Positions 32,158 through 43,499 of a stretch of DNA of 64,000 bases are shown here, one piece after another. Source of the DNA: Termitomyces sp. T153 (lineage: Eukaryota; Basidiomycota; Agaricomycetes; Agaricales; Lyophyllaceae); NCBI GenBank assembly GCA_018296165.2, contig JACKQL020000060.1, positions 186,001-250,000 of the forward strand. The letters run 5' to 3'. The notes below the pieces were generated by a model. It was given only the letters and a program-made list of their open reading frames with translations. It ran no database searches and was not told the DNA's origin. The translations under genes were made by a program, and so were the position numbers. How positions within the stretch are numbered: the stretch's first letter is position 1; the number at the start of each line of letters is the position of its first letter.

Positions 32158-33041
32158 TGTCAGATACTTGTGAGGAGCTAGGGGAAGTGGTCCAAGCAAG
32201 TCCAGGGAAGTCCAGAGAAGTCTTAGACAAGGTATGAATTAGAGTATGGGCTTGAGTGTTCATCAGGCACAAGTCTGGAGGTGGATATGGGAGTGTGGGT
32301 CAATCAAGGGTCATCAATCAATTAGAACTGATGTGTTCTGGGGCTGAGTGTTGGGCAAGGTCTGCAGTTAGATATGAATGTATGGCTTGTAAAGAGATGA
32401 ACAGAGATATGTATGAAGATTGGAATGGAGTTAGAGGCAAAAGGGAGTCAGGCAATGATAAAGGAAGTTGAGGCAGATGAGATGAGACAGAGCTGAGGCA
32501 GACAAGATGTGATGGTGTTGAGACAAGACAAAGATGAGAACAAAGTGGAATTGAGAGGGACACAAAACAAGAATGAGACAAAAGACAGAACAGAGATGAA
32601 ACCAGAAACAAATCATAACAGACACAGACATAAGTAGGTAATACCAAGACTACCATAACAGATATTACTCTATGACTTATATACTAACTACTGGACTCAT
32701 CTAGGGGTTGTGGGTCTGACAGTGGGAATTGTTGGGGCCATGCAGGTCTGGCAGGTGTTGGTTATGATTGGGCAGGCTGTGGTGACACATTGGTGTGGGT
32801 CCATGACTTGTGCTGGGGTTCCTGGGAAGCACTGGAGATATCTGGGGGCTTGAAAGGAAACAGGGGAGTGGTGGGCTTTGCCAGGGGGCTGTTGGAGTTT
32901 GCCAGGGAAGCATTGGAGTTAGCCACAGTGGGTGCCATGAGTGAACAAAGGTTGGGGTGAGTCGAGGGGGTGCTGGTGGGCAGTCCAAGCATTTGGGGCA
33001 TGTAGGAGGGAGGTCCAGAGGTCCAGGGGTGGGTCATGACA
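32158..33041 (-). repeat. LTR of the 50.7-57.9 kb Gypsy family, 3' part missing
   Basis: Ends GGGTCATGACA like the other copies; blocks GGTCCAAGCAAGTCCAG, GGGCTTGAGTGTTCATCAGGCACAAG and CTGATGTGTTCTGGGGC match the solo LTR at 7,686 from about its 110th base. The first about 110 bases are missing. Flank CCTCT does not match the left copy's flank. It marks the end of the CpG-poor block. Confidence 0.8.
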
Positions 33042-34029
33042 CCTCTGATATATTTATCATTTAGAATTATCCAACAGAATATTCCAAAGATAGGATGATA
33101 TGTAATGATTTCCTTGAGTCATCATGGTTATTAATCTACAAAAAAAACAAATCACATTGTCAAATTACCTCATAAGGGTTAATTCATCCTGGTTGCCTTG
33201 TGAGACTCTTAGATCTTAGTGATATTCTCAGTTCATTGTAAACAGAATTTGTTTAAGTAACTTGATGGCTTTCATTCTGAAATGACATCATTATGGTACG
33301 TCAATCTGATATTGGGTTTACAATCCAATCTAATACCTCAGAATTATGCTTCCCCAAGCCAACAGGTCCCAGATGACATATGGCCAAATATTTTAACAGC
33401 CTTGTTGCTGATGGCCGATTCGGGGAACAACCAATTGTTGTCCTCTAAGCATTACTAGTACTATATCCTGGGCCGGCGACAAGTTGTGCTGCTGCTTTGT
33501 GACTTGATGCACCAGCTTTCCGAACATGCCTTTTCACTACTTGATTTTTGCGGTAGGTAAAACCATCTAGATGCCTCTTGCAGCCGTCGCAGAAGCAAGG
33601 AACCCGCAGCGCGCCTTGCAACGTGGACATCATTATCCTCACAATGGAGTCAAATGGGAGAGCACCTAGATATAATCGAAGTGAGATGAGAGAAGACGTC
33701 CCAAAGTACTTGTATAGCACTAACTATAGTACTTGCACTCGAGCCTATCTTCAGCTTTAGATCTCAGATCTAATTACGCTCACAAACGTGCACGTGCTCG
33801 AAATCGCAGTGTAATGTGAGTCGTTAGGGATTTTGCTATACAGAGAATCTATATATATGATACGTTAAATATGCAGAAAAGGTAAGAGAAGGTAAATAAG
33901 GCAACAATTTTCTGATTTCCATTATTCACGCTTTGCGCTGTGTGATTCCATTCCACGTGGCTCCTTCGCGCGGCTATTTGTTCAGATTGTGCGTTACGCA
34001 GCGTGACACAGATCGATAACTGAACCACG
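33042..34029. other. Intergenic, CpG recovering; possible transposase N-terminal remnant
   Basis: CpG returns from about 33,300. On the minus strand 33,445-33,720 includes Cys-Phe-Cys-Asp-Gly-Cys-Lys-Arg-His-Leu-Asp-Gly and a basic Lys-Arg-His segment, reminiscent of short zinc-binding N-termini of large basidiomycete DNA transposon proteins. It stops after a few tens of residues. The rest is non-coding and includes the promoter side of the Sec2 gene. Confidence 0.35.
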
Positions 34030-35737
34030 TTGGGAAGGATGATCCACTTTCCATCCTCTTTACATAGCTCCAGTGTTCTTCCGAATCGCACTGATAGTCT
34101 GAAACTCAATGCAACACAGCAAAAAGTTCCAACTCACAAGATCTTCCTGACGATCGAAGAGGAGCTGCATGATGCTCGCCGGGTCCACTCTCACGGCCAG
34201 GAGGAGGATCTCCGCCTTGCATTGAACATGCTAATTGAACGTTTATCGCAGGTTGTAAGTCTCCTTGAACTTAATAATTACAGTCCAATTGTGACTTCAA
34301 TTCATGTCTAGTCAACGATGCTAAGTGACGCATACAAAACAAACGCAGATCTCGAAGTCCAGCTCAATGTCACCAAATCCAACCTCGCGCTCATAACCGC
34401 CAACAACGAGATGCTCGAAGACGCGTTGAAGCAGCGTGACGCTACAACGCAGAATCTTGGCTGGCGCCGTACCTCTGCGCGCACACATAGCAGCGACGAC
34501 GCTCTCCAGACCAGCGAGGGCGATCGCACACCAACGTCCGCCGCAGAGCCTCCTGTGACGCAGGAAAACAGTAGATTCTTCAAATTCCGATTTACACAGG
34601 GTTCTGGCTCGAGTTCGACCGGTACGAGCCGGCCGGGGACGCCTGGCGCATCGCCTGCTATACCATCAGGGAGTTTGGATTCGGCATCGATGCCTGCGCT
34701 TGGAACGGTTGGTGTGAAGGACAGGGAGAGAGAAATACAGCTGGAGAAGGAGCTGGAGAAGGAGAGGAAGGCATGTGAGGAGGCGAGGAAGGCCAAGCAG
34801 GCGTTGGAGGCAGAATTGGAGTCTTTATCTCAAGCTTTGTTCGAAGAGGTTCGTTGTGTCCGATTTCATTACTTTCTAACACTAATCGAATTCAAAATAA
34901 TAGGCAAACAATATGGTCGCGACGGAACGTATCCGCCTCGCAGACATCGAAGAAGAACTGCGCGAGGCCAAACTCGAAAAGGAAGCTCTGCGAAGCGCAC
35001 TCCGCCTTCTCGAAGGGCACGCATACAGCGTCAGCCCCGCTCTCCCAATTACTCCTGCCTCATCGACATATGCCTCCGCATCGACCTCGCCAGACCTCGC
35101 CATCTCCTCAACCGACGCCGCCTCCACCGCAACAACCATAATATCGACCTCAATATCGGCTTCCCCGCCCACGCAGCACCTTCCTCCCTCTTTATTGACA
35201 TCCAACAACAACAAAACCGCCCCCCGTCCACCTTCACTATCATCAACCACCACGATCCGGCCTTCCCTACTACCGCCGCCTGTCCCGGTAGAGATACCCA
35301 CGACGCCGTTTGATTATGACGTGGCGTATGTTGGTACGCCGACGCCGAGATTGCAGGCTGGAGTTCCTCTCGCTGATGCGGATGGAAAAGTCGGGGAGCC
35401 TGCGGCTCCAAATTTGAAGGCGGATACGGATTCAGATATGCCCCCTGACAAGGCGGAAGAACCAGGATTTGGTACGGCTGCGGAAGGGCAGACCCGAGAG
35501 TCGTTTGTGAGGGAGGAAGGTAAAGTCCCTGCTGAGTCTGATGAGGACGAGAATGAGGGGAAGGAAGAAACGAAAGGGTCAGCATCAGATTCGCATGAAG
35601 GGAAGAAGCATAGACCGCCGGAATTTAATATCTCTCGCGCGCGTTCACTTGGTCCGGAGCACGAGCCGGATACGTGGGCGGATGCACCGTCGGTGTCAGT
35701 GTCGAAGGGGTCGGTAAACGAGAGTCCAAAAGCTTAG
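34030..35737 (+). CDS. SEC2: Sec2-type Rab guanine nucleotide exchange factor
   Basis: Exons 34,030-34,254, 34,312-34,848 and 34,904-35,737; introns of 57 nt (GTAAGT...CTAG) and 55 nt (GTTCGT...CTAAC...TAG), both phase 0; 531 residues. The stretch across intron 2 (ELESLSQALFEE, then ANNMVATER) and the following Glu/Lys/Leu heptads are the Sec2p exchange domain, a parallel coiled coil that opens the exocytic Rab (Sec4/Rab8) on secretory vesicles. An upstream coiled coil (NADLEVQLNVTKSNLALI) precedes a Ser/Thr/Gly/Pro-rich linker. The C-terminal about 230 residues are Ser/Thr/Pro-rich then acidic, probably disordered. The N-terminal start is uncertain: residues 1-35 look unlike the family, and a splice acceptor CACAAG at 34,140 could join an earlier exon. 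Confidence 0.82.
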
Positions 35738-36945
35738 TCGCGGTGCTTGGTTTTCGTCGGGATACATCGATGATATGAGAGGGGATTTGTCTTGTTCGTA
35801 TATGCGCCGGGATCCCCAGCGGGTCTAGGGCTTGTGATTGCAGCGTGTTCGAGGCTCGTGTTACATGGCGCTATGTCTTGGTGACTGCTGGATAACGTTA
35901 ACGCGATTGGGCAATGGTGGTGGGCTTTTTTCTGGATGTCATTGAGAAGTCTTTTGTTTGTAGTCGCGTTATAGCCAGCGTTGACGATGACGGACGTTGT
36001 TCACTGGATTTCTTTTTTTTCTTGATCCTTCTTTCCACTTGATACTCAAACTAGTCTCGAGGCAAATTCTTCACGCACACATTGTACGCATCCAATCTAT
36101 TCATGTCGAATGTACGTGGCTTCAGACTTGAATAATATCACTACCAGCGTACCACTAGAAGAGGGCTTTGTGCTTACTACTCACCCGAGGCTCAAGCCAG
36201 TCTAATACTGAACCGGGTACGGGAGATCTCGATCATGAGCCAAGCAATGCTGAGAAGCTGCAATGTTATACATATACAATCATCCTCCACAGGAATGATT
36301 AAGGGCTGGTCTTGAACTGAAAATTGACTGGTAATGGTCGGAAGTCAGAGGGCCGAGGCAATGTACCATAAGTCAATCTTCCAATAATTATGATTGAGCA
36401 TGATCAGCTCAAACGCAGCGATGAATCTCATACACCAATGCTTAGTTATAAATTGATTGCCTTTTACGGTGTTTTAAGGCTGCCATGTCGCGTCAATTTT
36501 CTTAGGATAATCACACTTGGAGGCTGTTATTATTGAATGTAATTAAAGGATGTCATAATAAAATACGCTGGAATTTCTTGGTAGCTGGACGGAAAACACG
36601 GGGTAAGGAGCCACGTAGATATTAGTGAGAGCTGGACGGAAAGCTCATTAGCTATAGCCTATGAAGATCATATGCGAAGGTTGAAGAGTTTGCAAGATTT
36701 AAACAGTGTGTAGCCTTTCATCGCGATTCTAAATAATTGAAAGCCAAATCTGAAGAAGGGAAACAACTGCATCTTACCATTACAGCAGATTCCTCAGATA
36801 TGCTTGAATTAAAGGTTGACACCGCAAATTGCAAAGAACTAGCCACCACTTCGTCGTCATATTTTGTTGAATCTCGATGGTTCAATCTGTTTGCGCCACA
36901 TTCAGATACTAGGAGAACAAGCTTGTAACCATCATTACATGACCA
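35738..36945. other. Intergenic, normal CpG, no gene seen
   Basis: Holds the 3' region of the Sec2 gene. No supported ORF (36,737-36,928 plus has no recognisable domain). Confidence 0.55.
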
Positions 36946-38200
36946 CTACGGCGAATCGAGTTGTGGGAAACATCTCCGACAATGTGACGACGACGTACAT
37001 GTAGAATTAACGTATATTTTGCTGAGGATGAGATGCATTGAGAACCTGCAGTAGTTGAGACTCTGCAAGTGAGAAGACAACCATGAGGAGAGGGTACCAG
37101 AATAACAAATTCGCTGAATCAATGAAGTACATTGCCATGTGTGCAAGTTGAACAACAACAATTACAATACCACGGGAAGAGGTATAGATGACCAAGCGTT
37201 GAAGCAGAGACCGAGTTCTGCGATCACAGAAGTTAGATCGCTATAGATTTTCAATGTAATAAGGAGAAACTGACCTCGAAAAAGACGTCTTCGTCTTCCG
37301 AAGTGCGAGGGTTAAACCTATAGTAATCAAGATGTCGACCAGGACGGAAAATGCATGGAAAAGAATCAGTATCAAAAGTTCCTGAAGTTGAGCAACCAGC
37401 TTAGCTAGTGAAGGTGACAAAATGAAGGAAGAGTCATGCCGTCTTTTTGTGGGGGACCTCTGCATTTGAAAAAACTTTTGATCCTTGAATACTAGGGCCT
37501 ATAACTGAAGAATGGCTTGAGATATTGCACGTTTGAAAAAAGGGATCACTTACATGCACCAGCAACTATTTTTGATGAGGTACGACATATTTGTAGACTA
37601 CATGGAAAAACTTACCAAGGATTACAGTGCTTAGAATAATCTGTTGACATCGCTTTACAATGCTTTTGAAACGTAGTTAATCGATCTAACGTACAATGCA
37701 AGTGGGGAACAACCAACTTCGTGAAACTGCAAATTGTTAGCGAAGCGTAATTGATATCAAGCGTAGCTTTCGAATATTTACCAATACGGAGGTTTCTTGC
37801 ATAGTATACGTGAATTCTGCTAAAGACGTTCGTACCGAACGGAAGCCATATAGTTTCGCACGCACAAGAAGATTGTGGTCCCAGTGATCACAAGTTCGAC
37901 ATAGATAGCGCTAGTCAGATATTCTCAGGCATGTATTAATGTTGTAATACAACTGGCTGCAAACCTGCAGAATCTTTGGAATACCTGGAAATCTCCGAAA
38001 TGCGAGATCTGTCAAGGAGAAGAAAAAGATCAAGAAAACAAGCAGGGTAGTAAATGATGTCTTACTAAGTAATAGTGAAGGATTTCTGTGCTACAGCAGG
38101 TTTCTGTGATGTCAAGTATGCTTTACTCAGGCTTGAAGGTTAGCAAGGGTCATGGAATAATGGTCAGCATCCTACATTAACAAAGCAACCTATATATATA
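36946..38200 (-). CDS. Seven-helix membrane protein resembling DUF6534, copy A (5' end not resolved)
   Basis: C-terminal exons are clear. A helix LVDILITIGLTLALRKTKTS is joined through a 57-nt intron (37,218-37,274, GTCAGT...GCAG) to TRSLLQRLVIYTSSRG and a hydrophobic helix, then through a 52-nt intron (37,046-37,097, GTACCC...TGCAG) to FSMHLILSKIYVNST. The pattern Leu-x-x-Arg-Leu-(Ile/Val)-Ile-Tyr-x-x-x-(Arg)-Gly and a final Lys-x-Tyr-x-Asn-Ser is that of basidiomycete DUF6534 proteins, whose role is unknown. Near 38,060-38,115 an N-terminal segment ITETCCSTEILHYYLV corresponds to ESCYSTEILHHFLV of copy B. Intervening exons are not fully assignable. Both mapped introns keep the frame, so the gene may be intact. 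Confidence 0.6.
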
Positions 38201-39479
38201 AATGATCCAGACTTTTATTGTGCTGTTACTTGAACAGGCGACTCACAAAACCACGAAGTGACCATCTGTCACAATTGTTGTGAAAGTAAGACCAACCCTG
38301 GACTATGGTAACTCCTAAGAGCCTACAGAAAGTTATTCACAGGCATGTCGTCGACAGCTGAGTGTAAACACATACATGGTGGAGACAACATATCCTGCCA
38401 GTGGTAGGTATTGTTATTACCTTTTTCCGATGGCGGAACATAACCCGTCTCACCAATGAAGATTGCATTTACACTATGTTCCGGTGAGACGTTGTCAGAC
38501 ATGAAAAGTTCCATGATGCCTTGCTCATGTCAGGATCGTAGTTATAGGAGCCGGAATTGGTCTCTGATTTCAATCGATACAACCACAGCTGCATACTTGA
38601 CCAAATTGATCGGAGTTTGGAGCTTCTCAAGTTCCGATTCAAGGCACGACAGCCTCAACCTCAGGTCAAGGTAATCCAAATTTTGGGACTCGAGTGTCCC
38701 TACTGAATCGATAGAAACAAGCCAGGCTTCGATTTGAATCGACGGTTGCGCCAAACTTTGAATAGTGTCCAGGACATTTCTAGAGGTGCATTTTGGGGCT
38801 AATCAGATCATTGTTGGAGTTGACTTGCTTCGATCAAGATTAAAATGAATCATCATTACTGGTTTCACTACTCCAAGTTCAGCCGATCTAGTACCCGGGG
38901 CCTCTTGGGTTGTTTCATCCTCATGAAGCAAATGGACAGCATGTCAATTGGAAGTCCGCGGCGAAAATAGTTATCCATGTTAGAAATGATGCGACTACCA
39001 TGGATTCAAAGACTCTGCTTAAGGAATGTCAGTGCGACCAAAACAAAAGATAAATAACCTCAGTAATCGAGATGCAACATATTGTGAATTGACATTGGTT
39101 TGACAAGAAAAAAAAAGACCACGGAGTGCATTCCATGAGAGTTCCTCACCAGACCAATGATTGTTTTTCATGATATGTCATCATGTTTCACAGGAGCTCC
39201 CCTGTAGAGCTGCTATAGATGCGATATCAAGCTGAGAAGATAGGCTGCAACCTCCCTCAACGTCAACGTTGGTTTCGCCCATGCCTTCAGCAGAGCTGAT
39301 ACTAGATAGATGGCGAAATTGTAATATGTCAATTACCGATGCATCTTTGTTTTATAATAGATTACGGTCATTGAACCTGTGGAAATCTCATTGATATTTT
39401 CAAACTGAAACATATGCTCAGCCCTTACGTTACCACTCCAAGGTTTAGTCCAAGAGGATACCCTTAAGACCGCGGGCCA
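38201..39479. other. Intergenic between the two tandem membrane-protein genes
   Basis: Normal CpG. The minus frame 38,542-38,754 has Leu/Glu heptad-like spacing but no start context or recognisable domain. No gene called. Confidence 0.45.
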
Positions 39480-40620
39480 GACGTATATGTCAGGATAATA
39501 TATAAGTTGCTAAGAGTTAGATGAAACGCGGTCCTTGAATGTTAAAGTCAACATCGACGAAAAGAAGGAAGAAAACGTACGACTCACCAAAAAAGGAGGT
39601 TCGTTGGATTCAGGAAGGAAGTGCATTATTATATGCGCAGTTTGTGCAGCCGTGACTAGAATTCCACGGGAGGCCAAATAAATGATGAGGCGGTCCAAGA
39701 GCGAACGAGCACTGATACAAGTGCAGGAAGTCAATATCTCGGTCTATAGAGGGACTGGAAAGGATACTGACGTTCCAAAATGTAATTGTTATACTTATTG
39801 TGATTACGAAGTCCACCAAAATGGCGAGCGCATGGAACATAGCAGAAAGGATCTATGAAGTACCCACAGTAAGCAATTCGACTTGAGAAAATGAGCTAGT
39901 TTACCATAGCTTTTTGATGGTGGAGATCTAGGATTTGACATTGGATGGAAATATTGTAGCTTTGGTATGTTCAAATAAAAGAATCTCGCAAGGGGCAGGA
40001 TTCCTTACATGAACGAATATGTTCCAAGGTGAGCTAATCAGTGTTCCTCGTGCATGAGCTAGGAAACACCTAGGCATCAATCATCGCAGGGCTTGGAATA
40101 GCTTGAATGCTCACAATGGACCGATTTTCTAGGTCACAAGCAAGCTGTTTATGACTTCCAATCATGCCGGGAAGCCAGAGACTCCGAGAGACTATATTTT
40201 GATGAGCATCGGCGACACTAATGGGACGGACGCGAAACCAGGTAAAGGCTTCTTCCATGGTACACGTGAACACTGTCAAAAATGAGAGGTACACTTTGAA
40301 AGATAATTAACGAAAAAGTACAGAAGAGCAAAAAGCCAGTAATTGCAGAGTCCACAGATATAACACTAGTCACATCAGCTTCAGATGAGAAAAGGCAGAA
40401 ATGCCGGATTTGAAGTATTATGTAGGATCTCGAAATCGCCAAAGTGGGATGTATGATTGGGTGGATGAGTAAGGCAATGGTTGCGAGTGTAGGATGTCAC
40501 TTCACCAGGAAATGGTGAAGGATTTCCGTGCTATAGCAAGATTCTGCGATGTCCAGTAACCTCAAGTTTGTCCATATCGAAGACAAGTTGCTACTGATCG
40601 GAATTGAGTTTCGTACATCA
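39480..40620 (-). CDS. Seven-helix membrane protein resembling DUF6534, copy B (borders approximate)
   Basis: Tandem paralogue of copy A in the same orientation. Recognisable parts: N-terminal ESCYSTEILHHFLV (40,500-40,555), hydrophobic segment around 40,310-40,370 (Ala-Ile-Thr-Gly-Phe-Leu-Leu-Phe), helix LAILVDFVITISITITFWNV (39,770-39,840), and ARSLLDRLIIYLASRGIL with a following helix (39,600-39,710). The nucleotide segment AGTGAAGGATTTCTGTGCTA of copy A aligns with GGTGAAGGATTTCCGTGCTA here. The last exon (Lys-x-Tyr-x-Asn-Ser in copy A) was not found, so copy B may be truncated or its end misplaced. Function of the family is unknown. Confidence 0.5.
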
Positions 40621-40769
40621 GGAATGCAATCTATCATTACCGATAACAAGCTAACAGTAGTATATGAGGTAGAAAGTCAAGAAGAATAACTTAAAAAAGC
40701 ACGAAGAGGACTTGTCGTGATTTCTGTGAGGTAGCTCCATACTTGATATATGGCTATTCCCGACTACTT
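40621..40769. other. Short intergenic stretch
   Basis: Nothing recognised. Confidence 0.4.
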
Positions 40770-41105
40770 TATACTCCCCCTGGTTTCCACTAGACTTTAG
40801 GTGCACTCCATGTGGACTCCAGGTCAAATCCAGGTAAGTCTACATAGACTCTAGACTCCCCATAAATTCTACAATATAGGATATATAGAATACATGGAGG
40901 CTACATGGAGTCTACATGGAACTTGTATTAAAAGTGTGCCAAACTTGTAAGTTCCTCTATAGATGGAGTCTACATAGAGTCTAAATGGAGTCTACCTGGA
41001 ACTTTCATTCAAAGCATGCCAAACTTATAAGTTCCTTTACAGGTGGAGTCTACATGGAGTGTATATGGAATCAAGGTGGAGTTCATGTTGAATCCTTAAG
41101 GAAAG
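40770..41105. repeat. Degenerate minisatellite at the gene-island/transposon border
   Basis: The words TGGAGTCTACATGGA, TCTACATAGACTC and CTACATAGAGTC recur. A unit of about 100 bp (TGGAGTCTACATGGAACTT... GTGCCAAACTTGTAAGTTCCT) occurs twice (from about 40,905 and 40,987). Confidence 0.75.
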
Positions 41106-41129
41106 TGTATTTAGTCTCTAATTTTACAT

Positions 41130-41677
41130 AAACTCTCTGTGTCCTGGCCAGGGATCTGCAGAAAACCATTTGCAACAAGTCTGGCCTTCCTCCCTACAAC
41201 CTTGCCGTTGGCGTCGTCCTTCAATGGAAACACCCACCTGTTCTTCATGGTCCTGGCGCCGTCAGGTCTCTCCACCAGTCTCCAAACTTTGCGTTTGTCC
41301 ATCCTCGCCATCTCCTGGTCCATCGGTCCATGCCACAGGTCGGGTTGCTGCATAGCTTCCGCATACAATTTAGGCACCCACAACTTGTCAGGGTTGATGG
41401 CGTGAGATGACAGGGTGCCAGGCATACTCGCATAAGTCTCTTCTTCGCTCTCAGGGTTGTTGTCCCCAAGGGGGATTGGGTCTCCAACAGGCGGCACAGG
41501 AGCCTTCAGCGCTAACTGAGCGGACGAGCGGGGCTCCGCAATGACCGGCAAGGCAGGGTCAGCTGCGGGGGGCATATCAACTGGGTCAGTCAGCAGAGAA
41601 AAAAAACGCACTTGATCCGCTACCGTCACTTGACCGAATTTTTCCCACGGTCGAACTAGTGGAGGAAAGGAGTTCGC
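41130..41677 (-). pseudogene. Copia reverse transcriptase N-terminal fragment
   Basis: Minus-strand frame within 41,111-41,857 reads PKLYAEAMQQPDLWHGPMDQ, Lys-Val-Trp-Arg-Leu-Val, Lys-Asn-Arg-Trp-Val-Phe and KARLVANGFLQIPGQD: the start of the Copia-type RT (RVT_2). Upstream is a Pro/Ala/Asp-rich linker as usual between integrase and RT. The rest of RT is lost to the left. Probably the downstream part of the Copia element whose protease-integrase part lies at 49,069-50,511, with the LINE inserted between. CpG content is normal here. Confidence 0.8.
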
Positions 41678-41684
41678 AGTACAC

Positions 41685-43499
41685 ATGTACAGCGAAAGCG
41701 TGATAAAACAACCAAAGAAAGGGCCGAACAAGCCCCCAGAAGCACATACAGCCACCCAAGCAAGAGTGTCACCAGCAAAGTCAACCTTAGGCAGACGAAA
41801 GCAACGAGAAACAGACGTATTCGGACAATTGGACGAACAAGAACCAAGGACGCCCACGCGCCCTAGACGACGTCCGGAAGCAAGTCACCCAGACATAGAG
41901 ATGGATATGGAGTCCGAACCGGAAGTGCGTACAGCAGCGGAGTCAGAGGCAATAGTCGAATATCAACTCGAAAACCTGCAAAGGGAACTACAACGTTTCT
42001 CAGACCACCATGTATGGGGTACACGCGCAATGGAGGGCGTGTATGCGATCGCAAAGAAACTCATGCCAGAGCTAATTGAAGCTGGTGAGCGACACCAAGC
42101 AGATGGAATTGCTGATTCCGCACGAGCCTTACAGGAAACCGCGGAGCTACGTTCAACTGTCAAAGACCTAGCCAAAGCAGTAGCCACACTGACAGCACGC
42201 CAGGATACTAAACCGGAGACGGTTGGAGGGAATAATAGAGGAACTTTGGAGACATCAGGAGTGAAAAATGTCCTTGCCACGGGTCCAGTCTATAGACCCA
42301 CCAAAACCAACTTGACCCAGACCAAGGCAGTAGCCCAACGCCAACAGACCAAACCCCGCACACCCAAAGACCAATATCACCCAGCACGCCTTATCGTCAT
42401 ACCAAGGGGAGATAAGTTCGACACCAACCGACTGAACCCGCGCCAACTAGTTAACCTCATAAACGACCGCCTATCTCGCTCAGACGCCACTAAACACCTG
42501 TGTGTCGCATCCGCACACTACAACTTCAATCGTAACCTGATAGTTATGATGCGAGAGGACCAAAAAGGCGAAGAACTACGGCAGCACGCAGAGTCGTTTG
42601 TTGACATATTCGGGGTGCCGGCCCACACCATCGAGATGATCACGGACGACAGACGATACAAAGTCAGAATAAACGGTGTATGGACTGGGAGAGACGACGA
42701 GGACAACATGCACACCCCTGATGATCTACTAGAGGAAATCGAAAAGTTCAACCCAGTTATGTCGAAGGTAAAGATGATCGGCAAGCCCAGATGGCTACGC
42801 GCCGAAGCAGATCTAAGGCAGAAGGACTACTCATCGGTAGTACTGGAGTTCGCAAAGGAAGAGGACGCAAACGCGGTACTCGCAACAAAATATATAGCGA
42901 TGTACACGAACTTCTGCGAAGTAGTCCACCATGCAGACAGACCACCAGTCTTACAATGCAGCAAGTGTTGGAAGCTCGGACACCATGCATCGCGCTGTAA
43001 ACAGACTACAAAATGCCGAATCTGCGCAGACAACCACAGCGAAACCAAACACTGACATAATGAATTCCAACGCATGCTAGAGGACACAGAGACAGTCGAC
43101 CAAGCAGATAAAGGGCGTTTCAGGTGCGCGAACTGCGGGGGAGATCACCCGGCAACAGAAAGGAACTGCCCAGAGAGAATGAGATACCAGATGCTCGAGA
43201 GGGAGAAGGAAGTGGGTGGAGCGGAAGGGGGAGGAATACTAAGAAGGAAGAAAGGAGGTAAAAGGCTGGCAGAAACCCCAAAAGCTGGACCGAGTAGGAA
43301 AAATGCGGAATTAGGTTCACAAGACAAGGACGGAAGCCCAGCTGGGGGGACAACCACAACCAGGAGTGAAAATGGACCCATGGCACTGGTACATCTGCTG
43401 AATGGAAAGGAAGGAGGATCACAACGATGGGCTGATGACGAAATGGAGGGGCAAGAAGAAATAGAAAGAACGGCACACGGTAACGTCCTAATTCAATGA
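41685..43499 (+). pseudogene. LINE ORF1 (Gag-like) with one in-frame TGA
   Basis: One frame of 605 codons, interrupted only by TGA at 43,053-43,055. The N-terminal half is basic and Pro/Thr-rich, the middle has an ordered domain (about residues 225-400, with LVNLINDRLSRSDATKHLCV), and knuckles follow: CSKCWKLGHHASRC, CRICADNHSETKH (residues about 425-456) and, after the stop, CANCGGDHPATERNC. The stop falls right after the second knuckle. ORF1 proteins bind LINE RNA. The true stop TGA (43,497-43,499) overlaps the ORF2 start as ATGA. CpG is still frequent in this part. Confidence 0.88.

Noticed and set aside
23774..33046. TSD for the older split Gypsy relic
   Set aside because: Flanks CTGGA and CCTCT do not match, so the two LTR fragments cannot be shown to belong to one insertion.
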